The notes beneath the pieces are model-generated. The model had not been told where the DNA came from, did no database searches, and saw only the letters and a list, made by a program, of their open reading frames with translations. Made by a program: the position numbers and the translations under genes. From Clostridiaceae bacterium (GTDB taxonomy: Bacteria; Bacillota; Clostridia; Saccharofermentanales; DTU023), in assembly GCA_012519085.1 (NCBI GenBank), contig JAAYQX010000025.1, forward strand, positions 1-34,822: DNA of 34,822 nt, read 5' to 3'. Below are positions 18,150 to 29,477 of this stretch, one piece after another. Numbering within the stretch: position 1 is the first letter of the stretch; every line of letters starts with the position of its first letter.

Positions 18150-18602
18150 ATGAAATTACAAGAATCTATGGAAAATTATCTGGAAAATATTTTCATTCTC
18201 TCCAGGCAACAAGACTTGGTTCGTTCCGTTGATCTTGCCAATAGTATGAAATTTTCAAAACCAAGCGTCAGCCGTGCTGTTCATAAATTGTCAGATCAGG
18301 GCTTGCTGAAAATTGAGCCTAGCGGCAATCTGAAACTGACTGCGGCAGGATTGGAGAAAGCCAGATCCGTATATGAGCGCCATCTGTTTCTGACGCAGTA
18401 CTTCATGTCACTGGGAGTCGATGAAACCACAGCTGTCAATGATGCCTGTCGTGTTGAGCATGCTCTGTCGGCTCAAACTTTTGAACTGATGAAAAAACAT
18501 ATCGTGCATTGTGCCAGCGATTGCAATATTGCCACAGAAGATCGCCCCTTTGATTTTTCCGCTGTAAATATAGAAGCAATTAAACGGGAACTTGATGCTT
18601 GA
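18150..18602 (+). CDS. DtxR-family metal-dependent regulator, iron-type ligands
   Basis: A 150-residue metalloregulator. Residues 1-65 form the winged helix (MENYLENIFIL, then SVDLANSMKFSKPSVSRAVHKLSDQGLL). The dimerisation and metal domain follows to about residue 120. ACRVEHALS supplies Cys100, Glu103 and His104, matching DtxR Cys102, Glu105 and His106; the manganese regulator MntR has Glu in place of that Cys. His78 matches the ancillary-site His79, while the Met10 position is Asn9. There is no SH3-like C-terminal domain. Start chosen at ATG 18150 with AGGAGTG 5 nt upstream; a longer frame reaches into mutM. It is a candidate repressor of the feo operon at 3283. Confidence 0.87.
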   Translation: MKLQESMENYLENIFILSRQQDLVRSVDLANSMKFSKPSVSRAVHKLSDQGLLKIEPSGNLKLTAAGLEKARSVYERHLFLTQYFMSLGVDETTAVNDACRVEHALSAQTFELMKKHIVHCASDCNIATEDRPFDFSAVNIEAIKRELDA

Positions 18603-18657
18603 AGATTACCGGTTTTTACCAGAAATCAACAAGTATCGACTTTAACGCTCCCGACCT

Positions 18658-18669
18658 ATTTGCTATCAT
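18658..18669 (+). promoter_or_regulatory. Extended -10 directly before the HAD gene
   Basis: TGCTATCAT (18661-18669) is a TGn-extended -10 ending only 6 bp before the ATG at 18676. A transcript from it would begin about at the start codon, i.e. be leaderless. No Shine-Dalgarno sequence is visible, and the -35 is weak. Confidence 0.42.
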
Positions 18670-18675
18670 AGGTCC

Positions 18676-19473
18676 ATGAAAAAAATAATTTACTTTGATA
18701 TTGATGGCACCTTGCTTGATGTTAACCGAAATTACAGCGTCTCCGCTAAAACGCAGCAATCGCTCAGGCGGCTACAGGCCGATGGCAATTTAACGATTAT
18801 CAATACAGGTCGTTCTTTAGCCTGTATACCACAAGAAATTTTAGATTTGAATTTCGATGGCATCATTGCCGGTTGTGGTACCTATGTCGAATTTAAGGGC
18901 CAGGAACTACTGAATCGCGTTCTCGATCCGGAGCTGGTCGACCGCATTATTGAAACTTTTTCCAGAGAAAAGACTGATCTCCTCTTGGAAGGACCTGACT
19001 TTGTCTATACACTTGATACCGTGTTTGACCCGGTAGTTGCCAGAGCGGCCATTGACTTGTTTAATATTGAGGGACGGAGGCGAAGCATAAGTGAAGTTCC
19101 GGTTCAGATCAATAAAATTAGCTATTTAATCAGGGATCTCCACAGTGACCGGGCAATTATAAAGGCCTTGGAAGATAAACTGCATTTCATCGTTTATCCA
19201 ACGGATGTCCGAGAAGGTATTCCTCCCGGTTGCAATAAGATGACCGGCATGATCCTGCTTGAAGAATGGCTACAGCGGGAATTTGACTTTCAATTCGCTG
19301 AAACTTTCGCTTTCGGTGACAGCATAAATGATATGGACATGCTTAAACATGTCACCCATGCCATTGCCATGGGTAATTCTGATCCGGGCATTCATCATTT
19401 GACTGATTTCGTAACTTTAGATGTTATTAATGATGGCATAGAATATGCACTTAAGCATTATAATCTGATCTGA
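18676..19473 (+). CDS. Cof-type HAD-superfamily hydrolase
   Basis: A 265-residue HAD phosphatase of the Cof (IIB cap) type. Motif I is YFDIDGTLLD with the nucleophile Asp, motif II lies in TIINTGRS, and motif IV is FGDSINDMDML, followed by AIAMGNS. Members dephosphorylate sugar phosphates, flavin precursors or other small phosphometabolites, and the substrate cannot be predicted here. It stands between the DtxR gene and the origin region. The start codon has no clear ribosome binding site. Confidence 0.9.
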   Translation: MKKIIYFDIDGTLLDVNRNYSVSAKTQQSLRRLQADGNLTIINTGRSLACIPQEILDLNFDGIIAGCGTYVEFKGQELLNRVLDPELVDRIIETFSREKTDLLLEGPDFVYTLDTVFDPVVARAAIDLFNIEGRRRSISEVPVQINKISYLIRDLHSDRAIIKALEDKLHFIVYPTDVREGIPPGCNKMTGMILLEEWLQREFDFQFAETFAFGDSINDMDMLKHVTHAIAMGNSDPGIHHLTDFVTLDVINDGIEYALKHYNLI

Positions 19474-19736
19474 TTTTTTCTTGTCCTGAAAATTTTCCGG
19501 AGCAGAATTTTTATCCACAGGAAAAATATTTTTTGTTGATAACATTTGCGGTCTTTGCTTATTCTCAGGAAGTTCTTAACATAATTACCATTGGAGACGG
19601 AAAGTTATTAACATTATTAACTAAGAAAAATGTTAATAGAATCCAGTAATGCACTATTTGCAACGTCTTTGGGCTTTTAATATTTTCCGGTTTCTGATAC
19701 GATAATGTGACTAGATAGGAAAGAGATGGTGTTAGC
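19474..19736. other. Region upstream of dnaA with DnaA boxes (part of oriC)
   Basis: An AT-rich region with a perfect DnaA box TTATCCACA (19511-19519) and a one-mismatch inverted box TGTTGATAA (19534-19542, TTATCAACA on the minus strand). Several GTTAA/TTAAC-rich stretches follow. In Bacillota the origin is often split between the regions before and after dnaA. A GATAAT (19701-19706) could be the -10 of dnaA but has no good -35. Confidence 0.65.
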
Positions 19737-21092
19737 ATGCAAGTTTCTGACGCAAGAAAGATCTGGGATTCAGCTTGCGACCAATATTTGGTAAATGAAG
19801 TATCTCCCCTGACATATAATACATGGTTTAGAAAAGTGGAACCGTTTTCTCCTGATGAGCGAACATTTGTGTTGGCTGTTCCCAATGATGTCACCAGAGA
19901 ATATATGTCAAAGTACACCGATCTCATTTCTAATGTGCTGGTGCTGTTAACAAATAAAAATTACCAAATTGAAGTTAAAGTGTATGAAAACGGTATCTCG
20001 GAAATAGAGGACAGCTTGGCAGTCAGCCGCAAAAACAGATTTAGAAATAATCGGGATGAGCGCCGTCACCAGGGCAGTAGCTTAAATCCCAAGTATACCT
20101 TTGACAATTTTATTGTCGGCAGTAGCAATGGCTTTGCTCATGCCGCCTGTGTTGCCGTAGCAACCATGAAAGGATCGCAGAATTATAATCCTCTCTTTCT
20201 CTATGGTGGCTCCGGTCTAGGCAAAACCCACCTCATGCATGCTATCGGTAATCAGGTACTGCTTGAGCATCCCAATCGCAATGTGGTATACATCCAGACT
20301 GAGCAATTTGTTAATGAATTTATTTCCTGTATTCAGCGCAACGATTACGACGACTTCCGCCAATCATACCGCCGTGCTGATATGCTCTTAATTGACGACA
20401 TCCAGTTCATCGAAGGCAAAGAACAAATGCAAGTAGAATTTTTCCATACTTTCAATTGGTTGTTCGAATCGGGTAAAAATATTGTTCTCTCCTGCGATAA
20501 ACCGCCGCAAAGCCTTGCTACTTTAGAAGAGAGACTAAAAACCCGATTTATTAGCGGCTTGACGATTGACATTACCCCTCCGGATTACGAAACCAGGATT
20601 GCTATCTTAAATAATTTAGCCGAAAATGCACATCTAATTTTACCACCGGATGTGATTAATTATATTGCCAATTCTTTTACCACTAATGTTCGTGAACTGG
20701 AAGGTGCTTTTAAGACCATCAAGGCTTCTGCGGATATCGGTCATCCGATTAACCTAGAAACTACCAAGAATCTGCTCAAAAATATGATTCATCCGGGAAC
20801 AGTAAGACCTTTAGACCCGCTTTTGATCATGGAAGTAGTGGCAAATTATTTTTCTGTAACTGTAAATGATCTTAAATCAAGACTGAGAAGCCAAGAAGTT
20901 GTAATACCGAGACATATTGCCATGTATCTTTGCCGTACTAAATTGGGTATGACCAATACCGAGATTGGACTCCTCTTTGGGGGCAAGAACCATGCTACCG
21001 TAATTAATGCTTGTGCTAATATAAAGAATAAATTAGAAACCGACCCTAGGATAAAAGAACAGTTGGAGAATATAGAAGAGCGATTGATGTAG
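19737..21092 (+). CDS. dnaA: Chromosomal replication initiator protein DnaA
   Basis: A 451-residue AAA+ initiator. Domain I (about 1-80) includes PLTYNTWFRKVEPFS. A short variable domain II follows, then the AAA+ domain starting with NPKYTFDNFIVGSSNGFAHAA. Walker A is GGSGLGKTH, Walker B LLIDDIQFIEGKE, sensor 1 IVLSCDKPPQ, and the domain IV box-binding region RHIAMYLCRTKLGMTNTEIG with the NHATVINAC signature is complete. It melts oriC by binding DnaA boxes found on both sides of its own gene. The run dnaA-dnaN-recF-gyrB is the classic bacterial origin order. Upstream neighbours are dtxR and a HAD gene instead of the usual rpmH. Confidence 0.98.
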   Translation: MQVSDARKIWDSACDQYLVNEVSPLTYNTWFRKVEPFSPDERTFVLAVPNDVTREYMSKYTDLISNVLVLLTNKNYQIEVKVYENGISEIEDSLAVSRKNRFRNNRDERRHQGSSLNPKYTFDNFIVGSSNGFAHAACVAVATMKGSQNYNPLFLYGGSGLGKTHLMHAIGNQVLLEHPNRNVVYIQTEQFVNEFISCIQRNDYDDFRQSYRRADMLLIDDIQFIEGKEQMQVEFFHTFNWLFESGKNIVLSCDKPPQSLATLEERLKTRFISGLTIDITPPDYETRIAILNNLAENAHLILPPDVINYIANSFTTNVRELEGAFKTIKASADIGHPINLETTKNLLKNMIHPGTVRPLDPLLIMEVVANYFSVTVNDLKSRLRSQEVVIPRHIAMYLCRTKLGMTNTEIGLLFGGKNHATVINACANIKNKLETDPRIKEQLENIEERLM

Positions 21093-21413
21093 TAATTCAC
21101 ATTTTTATTCACATTTTGTGATTATTAACATTGATTTAACCTTAATATAATGTGAATAAAAAGAATATGTTAATAAATGCAAGTTTTTACAGGCTATTAA
21201 CAAATAACCAACAAGTTATTATCTATTGAAAACGCAGATGGGAGAGGCTTGTTGAGAGTTAATAACAGGATTTACAGACCATAATATGAGTAATAATAAG
21301 TCCTTTATTGACTATGAAGATGGCAATGCCATCACATATAACGAAAACAATATTTGCATAATGTTGATTTTTAAATTTTGAAACCAGCATTATCGGAAGA
21401 TAAGGAGAAAGAC
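21093..21413. other. dnaA-dnaN intergenic region, probable oriC core
   Basis: A very AT-rich 321-bp region with no gene. It has two perfect DnaA boxes of TTATTCACA type in opposite orientation (21105-21113 on + and 21151-21159 on -), plus a near-match TAATTCACA (21093-21101). Repeated ATTAACA and TTATTA words around 21120-21230 could serve as the unwinding region. An unrelated short minus-strand frame (21259-21453) looks spurious. Confidence 0.72.
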
Positions 21414-22511
21414 ATGAGGTTTGAATGTTCCCGTACCAATCTAGTTGAGGCAATCAACACAGTACAGAAAGCAGTATCTTCCCGCTCAACGATACCTATC
21501 TTGGACGGAATTCTTTTAGAAGTAACCGACCGGATCAAACTTACAGGATATGATTTGGAAACCGGTATCGAAAGTAAGTTAGATGCTGAAATCTATAAAG
21601 CCGGGAGTGTAGTTATAAAATCCCGTTTACTGGGAGATATTGTTCGCCGCCTACCGGAAGAAGCGGTCCATTTTGATAAAGATGAAAACAATATTATTAC
21701 GATTGAGAGTGGCTCATCTTCTTTCCAGCTAAGAGGATTACCGGCGGAGGATTATCCGAAAATTCCTATTGTTGAAGATGCCAGGCAAATGATAGTTCCG
21801 CAGAAAACCTTGAAAGAGATGATAATGCAGACTAGTTTTGCCGCATCTATTGATGAAAGCCGACCAATTTTAAATGGTATTAATATCATATCTGAACAAG
21901 GAACCTTGTCTTTAGTGGCAATAGACGGTTTCAGATTAGCGGTGAGAAAAGAAATGATAGCGGGAGATCTGCCGGATTCTCAGTTTATTGTACCTGCCAG
22001 AACTCTAAATGAGGTAGCCAGAGTTCTGGAAGATGAAGGAGATGTAAATATCTTTACTTCTCACAACCATATTTTATTTGATATGGGTAGTGTACTGGTG
22101 GTTTCACGCTTAATCCAGGGGGAGTTCATGAATTACAATAGCATTCTCCCGCGCAATCATGAAACCAGCATGACGATCTCAACCAGAAATTTACTGAGCG
22201 CTTTCGAGCGAGCTTCTCTGGTTATTAGAGCCGAAGACAGACGCTTTTCAGTTACTTTGCAGACGAATAGCGATGATATCCTCAGTATCAGTGCCAAGAC
22301 GGATATAGGTACTTCTCATGAAGAATTAAACATTGCTATGTCGGGTAAGCTATTTGATATTGACTTTAATCCCAAGTATTTTATTGAAGCCCTGAAAGTG
22401 ATTCCGGATGAAGAGGTCTTGATAACTTTTAACGGCAGCCTGGGTCCCTGTGTGATTAACCCCGTTGAAGAGGATGCCTTCAGTTATCTGGTACTACCTC
22501 TCAGACGATAG
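21414..22511 (+). CDS. dnaN: DNA polymerase III beta sliding clamp
   Basis: A 365-residue protein with the three repeated clamp domains. It begins MRFECSRTNLVEAINTVQKAVSSRSTIPILDGILLE-like, includes FQLRGLPAEDYPKIP and ends with the clamp hallmark SYLVLPLRR. It encircles DNA and tethers polymerase III and repair enzymes. I chose ATG 21414 because AAGGAG (21402-21407) lies 6 nt upstream; a TTG 12 codons earlier has no site. It follows dnaA across the origin core and ends 1 nt before recF. Confidence 0.97.
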   Translation: MRFECSRTNLVEAINTVQKAVSSRSTIPILDGILLEVTDRIKLTGYDLETGIESKLDAEIYKAGSVVIKSRLLGDIVRRLPEEAVHFDKDENNIITIESGSSSFQLRGLPAEDYPKIPIVEDARQMIVPQKTLKEMIMQTSFAASIDESRPILNGINIISEQGTLSLVAIDGFRLAVRKEMIAGDLPDSQFIVPARTLNEVARVLEDEGDVNIFTSHNHILFDMGSVLVVSRLIQGEFMNYNSILPRNHETSMTISTRNLLSAFERASLVIRAEDRRFSVTLQTNSDDILSISAKTDIGTSHEELNIAMSGKLFDIDFNPKYFIEALKVIPDEEVLITFNGSLGPCVINPVEEDAFSYLVLPLRR

Positions 22512-22512
22512 G

Positions 22513-23706
22513 ATGCGGATTACAGCAATTGAATTAAAGAATTTTAGAAATTATGAGCATCTGGAACAGGATTTTTTCCCAGGTGCTCAAATTTTATATG
22601 GCAATAATGCCCAAGGTAAAACGAATATTCTGGAAGCGATATTTCTCTGTACCTGTGCTCGTTCACATCGTACCGGGCGTGACAGCGAATTGGTAAGACA
22701 AGGCTGCGATGATTATGATGTCAGATTGGAATTTTTAACGGATAAGGATAGATCTGAGGAAATAAGGATTCATTATCTAGCCCCGGTGAGTAACGATCCC
22801 CTCAGATTGAAACCGATCCGGCATATATATTACAACGGAGTCAGGCTTGAACGCATCAGTGATATGATGGGCATCTTCAATGCTGTGATCTTTGCCCCGG
22901 AGGATTTACAGATTATTAAGGACGGCCCGGCAGCCAGGAGGAGATTTCTGGATCTTTTACTTTCCCAGATTTATCCGGCGTATTTCCGTGATCTGATTCA
23001 ATATCAACATTTATTGACGCAAAGGAATAATCTGCTGAAGAAACTACGGGACCTTCCCTATATTGCAGATTCTGACAGTGATTATAATTTACATCTGGAA
23101 ATTTGGGACGAGCAGCTGTCTAATTGCTCCGCACGTATAATTTCACGCCGTCAAGAAGTCATAAATGAGATTGCTTTACTTGCTAATGAGTCAATTTCAC
23201 AAATTACCGGACTTAAAGAAGAATTGAGCATGAGATATCGCTCATCAGTACCTTCAGCCAAAGATCTGAACAGAGAAGAAATGCGGGAGATTTTGTTGGG
23301 AAAACTGCGGGAGCAAGCAGCTGATGATATCCTGCGCGGCAGTACCGGCCTAGGTCCTCATCGCGACGATCTGATCTTAAGTCTCAACGGAATAGAAGTG
23401 CGGCCATATGCCTCACAGGGACAGCAAAGATCTGTGGTTCTTGCTTTAAAACTGGCTGAACTGCTCTTATTACGACAGAAGACCGGGGAGAGCCCCGTAC
23501 TATTACTTGATGATGTCATGTCTGAATTAGATGGTGATCGCCGCTATCGTCTATTACAGACGATCGAAGATCATCAGTCATTTCTGACCTGTACAGATTT
23601 ATCTCAGGTCTTGATTGGTTGTAACGACCGAAACCTGGCAGATTTTATTGAGGAATATACCCTATTTAATGTACATCAAGCTAAACTGACGCAGGTAATT
23701 TTGTAA
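22513..23706 (+). CDS. recF: DNA replication and repair protein RecF
   Basis: A 397-residue SMC-like ATPase that helps load RecA at gaps. The N-terminus MRITAIELKNFRNYE, Walker A GNNAQGKTN, signature region YASQGQQRSVVLALKLAEL and Walker B LLLDDVMSELD are all present. ATG 22513 lies one base after the dnaN stop, giving tight coupling. The S4-domain gene yaaA that often sits between dnaN and recF is absent. Confidence 0.96.
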   Translation: MRITAIELKNFRNYEHLEQDFFPGAQILYGNNAQGKTNILEAIFLCTCARSHRTGRDSELVRQGCDDYDVRLEFLTDKDRSEEIRIHYLAPVSNDPLRLKPIRHIYYNGVRLERISDMMGIFNAVIFAPEDLQIIKDGPAARRRFLDLLLSQIYPAYFRDLIQYQHLLTQRNNLLKKLRDLPYIADSDSDYNLHLEIWDEQLSNCSARIISRRQEVINEIALLANESISQITGLKEELSMRYRSSVPSAKDLNREEMREILLGKLREQAADDILRGSTGLGPHRDDLILSLNGIEVRPYASQGQQRSVVLALKLAELLLLRQKTGESPVLLLDDVMSELDGDRRYRLLQTIEDHQSFLTCTDLSQVLIGCNDRNLADFIEEYTLFNVHQAKLTQVIL

Positions 23707-23744
23707 CTAATCTGTAACTAATATAGTACTTTATGATTATATAC

Positions 23745-23776
23745 TCGCGCGCGAATTTCTTTAAGTATGTTATAAT
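23745..23776 (+). promoter_or_regulatory. Extended -10 promoter with an upstream CG palindrome (remB-gyrB)
   Basis: TGTTATAAT (23768-23776) is a TGn-extended perfect -10, 49 bp before the remB start. At the -35 position lies TCGCGCGCGA (23745-23754), a perfect 10-bp palindrome that stands out in AT-rich surroundings and could be an operator. Confidence 0.6.
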
Positions 23777-23824
23777 TAGGAGTGGCAAATAGATGAATTT
23801 TCTCTGAGGCAGGAAGGGTAGTAA

Positions 23825-26216
<2,392 letters not shown>

Positions 26217-26275
26217 ACAATCGTTAAGCAACGACGAAAATATTTGTTGTAAAGTCAAGATTCTTTAGAAGTTGC

Positions 26276-26310
26276 AACCGGAATGTTTCACGTGAAACAT
26301 TCCGGTTTTT
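26276..26310 (+). terminator. Palindromic terminator behind gyrB, containing parS
   Basis: A perfect 32-bp palindrome (26276-26307) is followed by a T-run (TTTTT from 26306). As RNA it would fold into a long hairpin, acting as gyrB terminator. Its centre is the parS sequence. Confidence 0.75.
26284..26299. promoter_or_regulatory. parS: parS centromere site
   Basis: TGTTTCACGTGAAACA matches the 16-bp parS consensus TGTTNCACGTGAAACA exactly. ParB, encoded at 27255-28181, nucleates here and spreads, and ParA moves the origin. The position just beside parA-parB and the origin is typical. Confidence 0.95.
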
Positions 26311-26475
26311 AGATGTTCTGATACGGGGAAATGGCCTTGAGCCGGTATTTTCAGGGGTTGGGATGATCTGTAAAGATTGTATGCCTTTGATACCTCTGGT
26401 TGTTTATTTAATAGAGTTGTCATAAGAATGGGAAGCGTGCTGTGTTAAGATATTTATAATTAGCAGGAGGATGTT

Positions 26476-27237
26476 ATGGGAACTGTTATTTCCGTAGTGA
26501 ACCAAAAGGGTGGTGTCGGCAAAACGACGACTGCTGTTAACTTGGCAGCATATTTAGGTAAACGGTCACAGAAAACATTGCTGATTGATGCTGACCCCCA
26601 AGGTAATGCCACGTCCGGCCTGGGATTTGCTAAGAAGGATCAGGAAAAGACAACATATGACGTAATGATTAATGAATTGCCCTTGATGGAGGCAGTACAA
26701 AGTACGGAATATCGCAACCTTTCCTTATGTCCCGCAAATATTGAATTAACCGGTGCTGAAATTGAGTTAATTTCAGTGCCGGAGCGTGAAAAAGTGCTTG
26801 CTAAGGCAGTATCTCCCATTAGAAATCAATTCGATTATATTCTGATTGATTGCCCGCCTTCTCTGGGCTTAATGACGATCAATGCACTAACAGCCTCAGA
26901 CAGTATTCTGATCCCTATCCAAGCTGAATATTATGCCTTAGAGGGGTTGGAGCAGCTAATCGGAACATATAGCCTTGTGAAGAACAGCAGCAATCCGGAG
27001 TTGGAGGTTTTGGGCATAGTCATAACTATGTTCGATACGAGAACACAATTGGCGCATCAGGTGGAAGCGGAAGTCAGGGAGCATTTTCCGGAACAGGTCT
27101 TTAAAACAGTGATCCCTCGCAATGTCCGTCTCAGCGAAGCGCCCAGTTACGGCAAACCAATTCTAGCTTATGATAAATGGTCGCGCGGTGCTAGAGCTTA
27201 TGATTCTTTAGCTAAAGAAATCATCCGTCAGAAATAA
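26476..27237 (+). CDS. parA: ParA/Soj family chromosome partitioning ATPase
   Basis: A 253-residue deviant Walker ATPase: VNQKGGVGKTTTAVNLAA, LIDADPQGNATSGLG, YILIDCPPSLGLMTINAL and PIQAEYYALEGLEQL are all characteristic. AGGAGG precedes the ATG. It forms an operon with parB 17 bp downstream. In Bacillota ParA (Soj) also influences DnaA activity, and here dnaA is about 7 kb upstream. Confidence 0.96.
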   Translation: MGTVISVVNQKGGVGKTTTAVNLAAYLGKRSQKTLLIDADPQGNATSGLGFAKKDQEKTTYDVMINELPLMEAVQSTEYRNLSLCPANIELTGAEIELISVPEREKVLAKAVSPIRNQFDYILIDCPPSLGLMTINALTASDSILIPIQAEYYALEGLEQLIGTYSLVKNSSNPELEVLGIVITMFDTRTQLAHQVEAEVREHFPEQVFKTVIPRNVRLSEAPSYGKPILAYDKWSRGARAYDSLAKEIIRQK

Positions 27238-27254
27238 CTCCTAGGAGATAGTAA

Positions 27255-28181
27255 ATGTCACAGAGTAAAAATAGATCTAATCAGTCAAAAGCAGAAAACA
27301 AGAAAACAACCGGCAGGGGCTTAGGGAGAGGCCTGAATGCCTTGCTGGGCACAGAAACGCTGCCAGTATCTACTGGTACGGGGGTTGAGCAAGTAAAGAA
27401 AGTTAAGCTCAATGACCTTAGTCCCAATCAAGATCAGCCGCGACAGACTTTTGATCCGGAACGTTTGCAAGAGCTTGCAGATTCCATCAAGAAAAACGGC
27501 ATTGTCCAGCCACTGCTGGTCATACCTGCAAGAACCGGCGGAGGCTATACCATTGTTGCGGGCGAAAGACGCTGGCGTGCAGCTAGATTGGCAGGTTTAA
27601 AAGAGGTTCCGGTGATCGTCCGTGCCTTGGATGACAAAGAGGTACAGCGGATTGCCCTGATCGAGAACATCAATCGTGAAGATCTCAATCAGATTGAAGA
27701 AGCTCAGGCATTGCAGCGACTGCTGACAGAGCATGCGATGACTCAGGAAGAGCTGGCAGTTGACATTGGGCGCAGCCGATCGGCTATTGCTAATACTTTA
27801 CGCCTACTGAATCTTCCTGAAGCAATTCAGGACCAGGTGCGTACCGGCTCAATATCGGCCGGACACGCTAGAGCGCTGCTGGCACTGAAGACTGAAGCAG
27901 AGCAAGTCGCGTTGTCTGAACGCATTATCAATGAAGGATTCTCAGTGCGAGAGACGGAAAGGGCAGTTCAGCGCGCTTTGCGCCCTAAAACTAAAAAAGT
28001 TGAGCCAAACGAGGCACAAAGGCTTAGCATCAAAACAACTGAGCTGAGCATCTCCAAAGCATTGGGAACAAAAGTTCGTTTTGCCTATAAAGGAGGAAGA
28101 GGATCAATTCTTATCCATTATAAGAATTTAGACGAATTGCAAAGATTGCTAAAGCTGTTCGGGGCTGACGAAATATCTTGA
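27255..28181 (+). CDS. parB: ParB/Spo0J family chromosome partitioning protein
   Basis: A 308-residue ParB. A lysine-rich N-terminus and the ParA-interaction motif GRGLGRGLNALLG are followed by the CTP-binding domain with GGGYTIVAGERRWRAARLAG and ENINREDLNQIEEAQAL. A helix-turn-helix (TQEELAVDIGRSRSAIANTLRLL) and a C-terminal dimerisation domain complete it. The parS site is at 26284. Typical AAGGAG-like spacing and co-orientation with parA show an operon, closed by a hairpin at 28251. Confidence 0.96.
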   Translation: MSQSKNRSNQSKAENKKTTGRGLGRGLNALLGTETLPVSTGTGVEQVKKVKLNDLSPNQDQPRQTFDPERLQELADSIKKNGIVQPLLVIPARTGGGYTIVAGERRWRAARLAGLKEVPVIVRALDDKEVQRIALIENINREDLNQIEEAQALQRLLTEHAMTQEELAVDIGRSRSAIANTLRLLNLPEAIQDQVRTGSISAGHARALLALKTEAEQVALSERIINEGFSVRETERAVQRALRPKTKKVEPNEAQRLSIKTTELSISKALGTKVRFAYKGGRGSILIHYKNLDELQRLLKLFGADEIS

Positions 28182-28250
28182 CTTAAGCTTGATTTTAATG
28201 GCTGTATCGTTGGTGCCGCCAGTGGTGTAATCGACAATTATTTTGTGTTA

Positions 28251-28281
28251 GGGCCGGGTCTAACGAACCCGGTTCTTATTT
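28251..28281 (+). terminator. Terminator behind parB
   Basis: A 9-bp stem (28251-28259 with 28267-28275, core CCGGGT/ACCCGG with two G-U pairs) with a 7-nt loop is followed by TTATTTG. Confidence 0.7.
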
Positions 28282-28421
28282 GTGGTACGTATTTCCTGAT
28301 CTGAGAAAAGAGCAACCAATTTTATAGCGCCTTCGACCCTGCTTTTGTAATATGAGCTGCGTATCCTCTAATAGAAGTAATAAATCAGCTTGTACAGAAT
28401 TTTAGAAAGGAAAAGCAGAGT

Positions 28422-29366
28422 TTGAAATATCTGGTAATGGAAACGCATGACGCTTACTGTATTGTTTTGGATCAAGCGGGGCGTTTTATCAAAGCAGATA
28501 ATGAAGGCTATCTGGTAGGTCAGAGATTAGATCAGATCTCAGAGTATAGGTCTCCAAGGAGTCGTTTAGCTTGGCGCCGGACCATTATGCTGGCCGCCAG
28601 CATGGCGGCTGCAGTTCTAATTATCTTTGCTTTGCAAATTTATCAGGAGTATTTCAAACCTTTTGCTTCCGTGTATTTTAAAATCAATCCGGAAATAAGA
28701 ATTGATGTTAACCGCCATGATCGAGTGATCGAACTTGAGGCTTTGAATGATGAAGCCGAGACGCTGCTGCAGGGCTATGATGCCAGACGACAGGATCTGG
28801 AGATCGTAACAGATGAGCTGATCGAGCGAGCGATCAAAGTCGGTTTCCTTGTGGATGGCGGCACAGTTACATTAGCACTTACCGGCCCCGAGGATTGGTT
28901 TCGTGATAAAGGTGTTGATTTACGCAAAACGCTTAGTCAGAAATTGGAAACAAAAGCGTCAGTCTCAATTCAGATTGTGAGGTTTATGCCGGATCATTCC
29001 TTCCGGTCTCCCGGATTAAGTAAACAGACTGCTTCCCCGCCAGACATAACCGGGCCTGATCCGACGGCGATCGCAAGCCCTGAGGTGACAGCTGATCACA
29101 CAAGACGAAACGATGTTAGCAAAAGTAAAGACAACACAAGAACTGAGCAGCAAATGGTGCCCGTTGACAATGATGACAGCGATTATACTGTCAAGCCCAC
29201 AGCTGCACCTACTGCCAAACCTACTGCTGAGCCGACCGCCACACAGAGAGATGATAGTGGATATGATGATAGCGAATACGATGACAACGAATATGATGAT
29301 AGTGATTACGATTATGTAGAAGATAGTGATGATAGCAGATACGATGACAGCGAATATGATGATTAG
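28422..29366 (+). CDS. RsgI-like anti-sigma domain membrane protein with acidic tail
   Basis: A 314-residue protein. Residues 1-45 (KYLVMETHDAYCIVLDQAGRF-like) resemble the RsgI N-terminal anti-sigma domain. A transmembrane helix spans about 53-73. Residues 84-190 resemble the extracytoplasmic RsgI middle domain (YFKINPEIRIDVNRHDRVIE). From about residue 249 the tail alternates Pro-Thr-Ala-Lys and Asp-Ser-Tyr runs (DSEYDDNEYDDSDYDY). I chose TTG 28422, behind AGAAAGG, since relatives begin with this MKYLVMETH; ATG 28437 is the alternative. No sigI gene is next to it, so its partner is unknown. It may sense envelope state and is probably linked to the next gene. Confidence 0.72.
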   Translation: MKYLVMETHDAYCIVLDQAGRFIKADNEGYLVGQRLDQISEYRSPRSRLAWRRTIMLAASMAAAVLIIFALQIYQEYFKPFASVYFKINPEIRIDVNRHDRVIELEALNDEAETLLQGYDARRQDLEIVTDELIERAIKVGFLVDGGTVTLALTGPEDWFRDKGVDLRKTLSQKLETKASVSIQIVRFMPDHSFRSPGLSKQTASPPDITGPDPTAIASPEVTADHTRRNDVSKSKDNTRTEQQMVPVDNDDSDYTVKPTAAPTAKPTAEPTATQRDDSGYDDSEYDDNEYDDSDYDYVEDSDDSRYDDSEYDD

Positions 29367-29477
29367 AAACTTTTGCCGGCGACCCCACTTTCGGCAAACA
29401 TGATCCGTATCCTATGGATGTACAGACGAAAATCTGCAACAAATAAACGCGATAAGCATTCTGCAAAGGAGTAAATT

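Noticed and set aside
26417-26460. TTGTCA and TATAAT as a parA promoter
   Set aside because: They are about 32 bp apart, and the TATAAT is so close to the ribosome binding site that a start from it would remove part of that site.
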